Source: Aotearoamyces nothofagi (taxonomy: Eukaryota > Ascomycota > Leotiomycetes > Leotiales > Tympanidaceae). From it: a DNA stretch of 64,000 nt. A program made the translations under genes and the position numbers. The first letter of the stretch is position 1. The number at the start of each line of letters is the position of its first letter. Positions 58,450 through 64,000 of this stretch are shown here, piece after piece. The DNA lies in NCBI GenBank assembly GCA_015345905.1, contig JADDTR010000001.1, positions 1,054,001-1,118,000 on the forward strand, written 5' to 3'. A model generated the notes under the pieces. It saw nothing but the letters and a program-made list of their open reading frames with translations. It made no database searches and was not told where the DNA came from.

Positions 58450-60460
58450 ATGCTGCTAAGTATGTGTGTGCGCACACTTGTGACCAGGTTGCATTGCAGG
58501 TCTCACACGGGTGACATGACATGGTCTTTACTCTTGAGGATGGATCACCCGTAAGGTTGACCCTTTCCCTTATTGCACACCAAACAGATCGATGCGGCAG
58601 AGAGCACAAAGTGAGACGGATGTAAAAGCATGACCAACCGGGGACATCCTTCAAGTTAGGCCATCTAAACATTTCTCTTGACAACGGTCGCAAGGGTCCG
58701 CACGTCCCGTCAAGAGACATACGGAACGTTCATCACTTAGGGAGCCTGCGGGCCTACCGCCTCGACACTACATCGGGTACCTGTCTGTTCAAGCCCAGTC
58801 GAGACAAAGAAGGGTTCCTGGCACTCTATGGAGTCCTTACACAACGGGTATGGCTCATATCGGCCCCAAACGACTCCGCCAGAGACTGTCTATAATAAAT
58901 GTGATATAGTGTCATGATTTATTCGCAATAAACAGTTTATAGCCAAGCTCTTCCAACTATGACGCATATATGTCAAGTATTCTCGTTTCTGCTCCACGGC
59001 GGATTAATCGCTAGACATGTCATAAAGGACTAGTGGTCTATTCCCTGTATCGTACAGTGTGGTTAATGGTTGCGGGGTTACGGTGTATGAATAGCAACTT
59101 TCGCCATCCGCAACCCCGCCACCCGCCACATAATTATGGGCTACAGGGAAGAGCCTGCAGAATACCAGGAACACGGGACGGCAAGGCCTGCAACAAGAAC
59201 TACATACTATTCGGCGCAGAACCACCCCCTCTTTCTGTATTTTGTACGAGGTTGGGGACTTGTTGGAGTGGCTGAAGTGTCAACGTGAAGTATTGGTCAA
59301 GCTGTATTTGATTGGGCTGTGCGGTACGTTGATACGGGAACTCTCAGAAGCAGACTGTCAGATTAATATCAGCTACCCTCAATGTTCAAAATCCAGCCAC
59401 TTATCACTTACTTGCGTGGGTTGTGGCTCTTACGCTGCCAACCAGCTGTGTAAGCTGCCGTGATAGGATGCTGTACTGACAGTTCACTACAGTACCAGAG
59501 CTCACTCTTTCGATTATCATTGTCAGATGGTGTTGTCAGCATGTAGTATACTGTGGCATGTCCAATTGAAACAATGTGCAACGAACATCGCGCCAGGGTT
59601 CCCCGTGGCATGCACACGTTGTCAACCTATTTTGATCCATTTTGGGTACTTTCTGGATGCATTAGTAGCAATTGTTTCCCTTCTCATGTGTGTCGTGATA
59701 ATCCAAGCTTTTGGGCAGCGGCGATCGATGATGCGATTCTTGCATTTACGTGGTGTTGTCAAGGTGTTTCGTGTGCAACCCTGCAGAAAACCCCTGTCGC
59801 CAGCCTTTCTTTTCGACATCACCCAGGTACAGACTACAATAAATGCTCCGATAGGCAATAACAGGGAGTGTGCTATTGCCTGCCACAATAGAGTGTGAAA
59901 CGTCCGGTCGAATGCCATTTATCCAATCGCCATATGTTTAGCTACTGCTACGTCGGCTTGTCCAAGGTTCTATGCCGTCTACAGTTAAGCACATCCATTT
60001 TCATTTGTCCTCATTGTTACCGTGTCCTGCTAAATTCAAACCCAGTACTCCAACCTCAAGCAAGCCACGGGAGGCAGTAGCAGAGTGTCGCAGACCACCC
60101 AACCACCGATCTCAGAAGTGCAAGCAAGCTTACCCGGCTTGCATTGGGGACTCCAGGCATGCATGAGCTGCTTTTGAGCTTGGCACCTCGTGCTTCATTG
60201 GCATAGGTATCTGTATGGTCAGGTAATATCAGAATCCCACGTTACCTCTTATACAGTGGCCAGGTACGCCGCCTGTTTTCAGATCCTGTTTTCTTATACA
60301 TATATGGATATCCAGCCATCTCATATATTCTTCAACCTTTCACGCAACAAGTGACTCCTTCGTTACGGTTACTTAATACCTTCGTTGGCTGCTGTTGCCT
60401 GCTCCGTCAGATTCATACACTTTATATTTCGTTGTCCATACTCTCTACACGTCTATCAAC
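58450..60460. other. 2-kb gene-free region
   Basis: ORFs up to 127 codons overlap on both strands and show no motifs or fungal splice structure. A TATATGGATATCC segment near 60300 and CT-rich leader DNA near 60440 are the likely promoter of the wall-protein gene. Confidence 0.5.
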
Positions 60461-61466
60461 ATGAAGGCTATCTTTGGTCTTGTGGCCTTGGCCACCACAA
60501 CTATTGCCCAAGCTTTTGTAGCTCGTGGACAGGGTTGGGGTGAGGGAGGGGAAGGAGTCACAACCACAGCATATACTACCGTATATACAACCGTCTGCCC
60601 CGCCACAACCACGTAGTATGTGTCTTAAAAAAAATTCCCTCGCATAAATCCAGTACTGACAACTTTTCAGCATTTCGTCTGGCCAGACCAAGACCAAGAC
60701 ATACACAACCACTTCCACTATCACTGAAGTAGTTCAAACTACCATCGCTACTACGGTCACTGGCCCTGCCTCTACAGCCTATGCTACGACGGAGGTGGAT
60801 ATCTACACCACCGAAGTTTGGCCGGTTACAGTGACGAAGACAGTTGGTGGATCAACTGTCACGGAAGTCTATACCAGCACTGAAGTCATTAAGACTGTTG
60901 TTCCTACAACAGTTGTCGCATATACAACAGAATATGAATCCACCGATATCTACACAACAACATGCCTCGTTGAGACTGCGTATACTACTGTGTCCGCTGG
61001 ATCGACAATCATCATAACGGAAACAGATCAAAGCACAATAGTGGTAGCCACAACTTATACAATAACTCAAACCTTCGAGCCACCCACTACCAAGGAAACC
61101 GTGACAAATCTGGTCACCGAGTCCGAAAGCGTGCCAGTCACCGTTCAAGTTACATACCCGTCAGAGCGTACAGCGACGGCTATTGGTACGGTGGAATCCG
61201 AAGTTACCTATACAGTTATTGCTACAACATATACGCCACCATCACCGGTCACATCGCTCACGACCTTTATTTCTTCAGTAGCAACAACTGCAACTCCCGT
61301 TGTGGAGACTACAACTCACACGTCGATCCCAGCCTCCACATCGACCGTGGTTCCAAGCAACACCACTGCTGTAGCTCCAACTCAATTCACTGGCAATGCC
61401 GTTGCTAACCAACCAGGTGTTGTTGCCTTTGCTGGGGCCCTTGCTGGTCTCTTCGCTCTCTTTTGA
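60461..61466 (+). CDS. Thr/Ser-rich GPI-anchored cell-wall protein
   Basis: Predicted secreted wall protein. Exons 60461-60615 and 60671-61466, joined by a 55-nt intron (GTATGT donor, TTTTCAG acceptor), give 316 residues. A signal peptide (MKAIFGLVALATTTIAQA) is followed by a Gly-rich patch, then about 250 residues very rich in Thr, Val, Ser and Tyr with repeated TEV-[YI]-T-x-T and AYTT[VE] units, a heavily O-glycosylatable beta-rich stalk. Two Cys (in the VCPATTT and TTTCLVET blocks) may pair. The C-terminus is a hydrophobic GVVAFAGALAGLFALF tail after small residues (TGNAVANQPG), fitting GPI attachment. An adhesin-like role is possible but not shown. Confidence 0.85.
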
Positions 61467-62026
61467 GCAGAGAACTTTTTTTTTCCGGAGCAGTTCTCTC
61501 TTGAGATACCCGGTCTGAATTGCATTTTACTTTTTGAATTATGGATATAAAATTACGAAATATGTCCCCCTCACGAACATAATATGATCACATGAAACAG
61601 CATAATGGGGGCAGCACACTCATTTGAGGGACGCATTTGTACGTGCAGGAATGTACGAAATTGGGCAAGGGCATCGGATATTGATCAATGTTAGTAAGGG
61701 GATGGCACTTTAATATTCTTGTAAATACGATAGGTGAACTGAACTTGGATTTAAGAAAGTGGACTTAATACTCGCACACAAATGGCTGAATATGAAATCG
61801 AATTAAATCTAAGTCTCGAATCAATTGTTGTGATATATTATATCGTGACATCATTAGATCGCATGCCAAGGCTCAACGCCGCTCAAACTCCCAGTCTTTA
61901 AAAGGGAATTTGTTATTACACGTATTAATATCATGATATGCAAAGGATAGAAGGAATGGATATGTTTTAGATATACATTCTGAAATAAGTATATAAAAAG
62001 AATTTATAGTATAATATCGATGTTTA
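61467..62026. other. Intergenic, left flank of the Tc1 element
   Basis: AT-rich DNA with a GATATATTATATC palindrome near 61831-61843. The last two bases (62025-62026) are the TA target duplication. No gene seen. Confidence 0.55.
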
Positions 62027-62054
62027 CAGTACTAGGTCATAAGTTTCCGTCTAA
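62027..62054 (+). repeat. Left terminal inverted repeat
   Basis: 28 bp beginning CAGTAC and ending CCGTCTAA. It pairs with 63360-63387 with three mismatches, all within positions 7-10. A TA precedes it. Confidence 0.9.
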
Positions 62055-62116
62055 TTTACGCGAAGATACTGTAAAAACGCGTCGCGTGAAACCACCCTCT
62101 TTCCTACCCACCCAAT

Positions 62117-63208
62117 ATGCCTCCTATACGGACTCCTTTAGGTCCAAGAACGACAAATATTCTCCTTCGAAAGGAGCTCTCACCTTACAAAAGAGCGGAG
62201 ATCAATGGGGCTGCAAAAGTAGGTGCAACAGGCACTGAAATTGCAAGAGCCTTCGGCCGTCCAATTTCAACAATTCGAGACACTCTTTCGAAGAGTAAAC
62301 AACGAGATGAAGGGATATCTTTACCCCGTAAAGGAAGGCCTCTAAGTTATACAGTTCAAGATGAACGGATCCTACTTCGCTATATTACTCAACATCCTCT
62401 TGATAAGTGGGCAAAAGTGAAACTCGAAACAGGCCTTGATTTATCTACCTCTACAATGAAGCGTATTCTACGACGTAATAATATCCGCTCTTGGTGTACA
62501 AAAAAGCGACCACTTCTTACAAAGGCAATTGCTAAGAAAAGATATACCTGGTGTAAAGAATATAAAGACTGGAAGGTTGACGACTGGAGAAAAGTGATAT
62601 GGAGTGACGAGTGTTCTGCAGAAAGAGGAAAAGGAAAAAAGCAGGTCTGGGCTTTTGGATATATAAAAGATAAATGGAAAGCTACATATGTCACTACCTA
62701 TACCAAAGGAAAAGATATATCTGCTATGGTCTGGGGCTGCTTTTGGGGTAGTGGAAGGTCAGAGTTATATATAATGGACCGTGATTTTGCTTCAAAGAAG
62801 ATGGGATACTCTGCAGCATTATATATTGAGGTTCTTGAAGACCAACTTCCAAGTTGCTGGACTCCAGATCTTATATTCATGCAGGATAATGCTCCAATTC
62901 ATACAGCTCGAACTGTACAGAAGTGGTTTGAAGATCAGAGTATTCCAGTTCTACCTTGGCCACCTTTCAGTCTAGATCTGAATCCTATTGAAAATATCTG
63001 GCGCTTTCTAAAAGAAAAAGTACAAGAAATACATCCTGAACTAGTAAATTGTACTGGAAGAGGTGAAAAGGATATAGAGACATTACAATCCTGTCTTAAA
63101 GAGGCATGGAATGCTCTTACAAAGGAGTTATTTGATAGTCTAATAGAAGGGATAGAGCGGAGGGTAAAGGCGGTTCTAAAAGCAAAGGGTTGGTATACAA
63201 AGTACTGA
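62117..63208 (+). CDS. Tc1-family DDE transposase
   Basis: Single-exon 363-residue transposase. The N-terminal half has paired helix-turn-helix DNA-binding motifs: KRAEINGAAKVGATGTEIARAFGRPISTIRDTL (about 25-58), a GRPLSYT linker, then a second HTH before KKRPLLTKA. The catalytic domain has Asp164 in WSDECSAERG, Asp257 in FMQDNAPIH and Glu292 in LNPIENIW, with 34 residues between the last two, the DD34E spacing of Tc1. MVWGCFWGSGRSEL and LPWPPFSLDLNPIENIW are family signatures. Its length is somewhat above the ~340 residues usual for Tc1. All three catalytic residues are intact, so it may be active. Confidence 0.95.
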   Translation: MPPIRTPLGPRTTNILLRKELSPYKRAEINGAAKVGATGTEIARAFGRPISTIRDTLSKSKQRDEGISLPRKGRPLSYTVQDERILLRYITQHPLDKWAKVKLETGLDLSTSTMKRILRRNNIRSWCTKKRPLLTKAIAKKRYTWCKEYKDWKVDDWRKVIWSDECSAERGKGKKQVWAFGYIKDKWKATYVTTYTKGKDISAMVWGCFWGSGRSELYIMDRDFASKKMGYSAALYIEVLEDQLPSCWTPDLIFMQDNAPIHTARTVQKWFEDQSIPVLPWPPFSLDLNPIENIWRFLKEKVQEIHPELVNCTGRGEKDIETLQSCLKEAWNALTKELFDSLIEGIERRVKAVLKAKGWYTKY

Positions 63209-63359
63209 AATTAGAGTGATTTCTTAGATTTTTAGAAATTAGATTCATAACTACTAAATTGAGCAATTCAGAGAGTTGTAATCAATTACATTAAACTGTT
63301 ATTCCACTATACTATAATTACTACTGTAGAGAAGGGTTACAAATGCCGTCGATTTTCGC

Positions 63360-63387
63360 TTAGACGGAAACTTATGAACGGGTACTG
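63360..63387 (-). repeat. Right terminal inverted repeat
   Basis: Complement begins CAGTACCCGTTCATAAG and ends CCGTCTAA, matching the left end at 25 of 28 positions. It is followed by TA. Confidence 0.9.
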
Positions 63388-63588
63388 TATTTTCGGCTTA
63401 ACCCACGACACGGCACCTTGATAGTCCGTTTATGTTCTCGGGCCGGGGACGTCATCCTACGTTTCACGACTCACGAGAGAAGAGCGATCACTAGAGAAAC
63501 ATAATCACGTCCTCACATGATTCGACATAGCACCACTATACACTCTTTATGTTTTTCAATTATTTCATCAACATAAAATCATAGAACA
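63388..63588. promoter_or_regulatory. Right flank of transposon, promoter of partial MFS gene
   Basis: About 200 nt between the Tc1 right end and the next start codon. The element therefore sits immediately upstream of the MFS gene and could affect its promoter. The sequence is otherwise featureless. Confidence 0.5.
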
Positions 63589-64000
63589 ATGTCCTCTATA
63601 ACGCGATTCCTTCCGTTTGCAGCAGGCACAACCTCGGTACAAGCATCGACATATCTACTCTTCGTCTGCCTCTTTTCGATATCGTTCCTGGTCTTCCTCA
63701 ACAGCTCCGTTTCCTTTGTTGTCACCGACTTGATTGGCGTCAAAGATGGCGTAGGCGATGTGGTGGGCACATTGGGCTTCGCAGACGAGCTTGTTGCGCT
63801 GGTGGCGTGTCCTGTCTGGGGGATTGTGAGTGACCGACTTGGCGTACGATGGGTGTGCTTCTTGGGGTACTGTATCGTGGGAATTGCTCTCGTGGTCTTC
63901 GTCCAAGCAAGGAACGTGTATCCTCAATTGCTTATTGCGAGGCTGGGATTCAGTATTGGAGGCTCTGCGACGTCTGTGTTTACTTATCTTATCGACCTAG
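63589..64000 (+). CDS. MFS transporter, 5' part only (runs off window)
   Basis: Open frame from ATG 63589 to the window edge, 137 codons without a stop, with no intron needed so far. The protein begins MSSITRFLPFAAGTTSVQAS, then a first hydrophobic helix (TYLLFVCLFSISFLVFLN), SSVSFVVTDLIGVKDGVGDVVGTLGFADELVAL, and the motif A-like loop GIVSDRLGVRW. Next come a helix FLGYCIVGIALVVFVQA, then YPQLLIARLGFSIGGSATSVFTYL, typical of helix 4 of facilitator carriers. It resembles fungal MFS proteins of unknown substrate. A longer minus-strand ORF overlaps it but has no protein features. Confidence 0.8.
   Translation, partial: MSSITRFLPFAAGTTSVQASTYLLFVCLFSISFLVFLNSSVSFVVTDLIGVKDGVGDVVGTLGFADELVALVACPVWGIVSDRLGVRWVCFLGYCIVGIALVVFVQARNVYPQLLIARLGFSIGGSATSVFTYLIDL

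Larger units (their letters stand above)
62027..63387 (+). mobile_element. Complete Tc1-type DNA transposon
   Basis: A 1361-bp element with 28-bp terminal inverted repeats and an uninterrupted transposase gene. The left TIR starts CAGTACTAGGTCATAAG and ends CCGTCTAA; the right TIR matches it at 25 of 28 positions. TA duplications flank both ends (62025-62026 and 63388-63389), as expected of Tc1/mariner insertion. It lies between the wall-protein gene and an MFS gene, within non-coding DNA. The open frame and intact ends suggest a recent arrival that has escaped repeat-induced point mutation. Confidence 0.93.

Noticed and set aside
60852-61148. Minus-strand ORF rich in Cys and Gly inside the wall-protein gene
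   Set aside because: It is the mirror of Thr/Val-rich codons (ACA/ACT read as complement) in a gene with a clear signal peptide and GPI tail.
63579-63927. Minus-strand ORFs opposite the MFS start
   Set aside because: The plus strand gives an MFS-like protein with clear helices and a GIVSDRLGVRW loop; the minus-strand products are charged and motif-free.
1-64000. A secondary-metabolite gene cluster around the two C6 regulators and the MFS carriers
   Set aside because: No polyketide synthase, peptide synthetase, terpene cyclase, P450 or methyltransferase gene is present; the neighbours are conserved housekeeping genes.
1-64000. CRISPR array or prokaryotic operon structure
   Set aside because: No regularly spaced repeats with unique spacers were seen, and genes have spliceosomal introns.

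Overview
This window is eukaryotic nuclear DNA, most probably from a filamentous ascomycete (Pezizomycotina). Protein-coding genes on both strands are broken by many short introns, mostly 45-75 nt, with GTAAGT- or GTATGT-like donors, CTAAC/CTAAT-like branch sites and CAG/TAG acceptors. Two Zn2Cys6 transcription factors, a Thr/Ser-rich GPI-type wall protein, a fungal LicD-family protein and fungal MFS carriers all point to fungi. A leotiomycete is my guess, but the sequence alone cannot settle the class. I assembled the exon models by hand from frame continuity, splice signals and family motifs. No search was run.

Layout. 0-13 kb: ZIP metal transporter (-), amidase-signature hydrolase (-), methionine sulfoxide reductase A (+), a 1339-residue basic nuclear protein of unknown function (-) and an Mtc1-like protein (+). 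12.6-15.7 kb is gene-free and holds a 286-bp MITE-like element. 15.7-27 kb: an Rck2-like stress kinase, an NAD-type malic enzyme with an unusually long first intron, a two-exon orphan gene and a C6 transcription factor, all (+). 29-42 kb: LicD-domain secretory protein (+), MFS carrier (-), transferrin-receptor/glutamate-carboxypeptidase-like M28 peptidase (+), exosome subunit Rrp41 (+), ER protein disulfide isomerase (-) and the ESCRT cofactor Vta1 (+). 42-51 kb: a second C6 regulator (+), an 11-exon mitochondrial D-lactate dehydrogenase (+) and a DHA1-type MFS drug/polyamine carrier (-). 53-58.5 kb: GST (-), a small complex I subunit (+), a peroxiredoxin-like protein (-) and Dml1/Misato (+). 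60-64 kb: GPI-anchored wall protein (+), a structurally whole Tc1-type DNA transposon with 28-bp inverted repeats and TA duplications, and the 5' end of another MFS gene (+) running off the right edge.

The genes are mostly independent housekeeping functions, not a secondary-metabolite cluster: I see no PKS, NRPS or terpene-synthase backbone. A loose redox/stress theme (MsrA, Rck2, PDI, D-lactate dehydrogenase, GST, peroxiredoxin-like) is scattered rather than clustered. Several pairs are divergent (amidase/msrA, nuclear protein/MTC1, MFS/M28, PDI/VTA1, GST/complex I, Prx/DML1) and probably share promoters. I did not find a convincing new multi-gene system. The most notable items are the apparently intact Tc1 element, the MITE, two GC-AG introns, several very small exons, an antisense ORF inside a 420-nt intron, a possible frameshift or shifted splice site in an MFS gene, and the unrecognised repeat-bearing nuclear protein.
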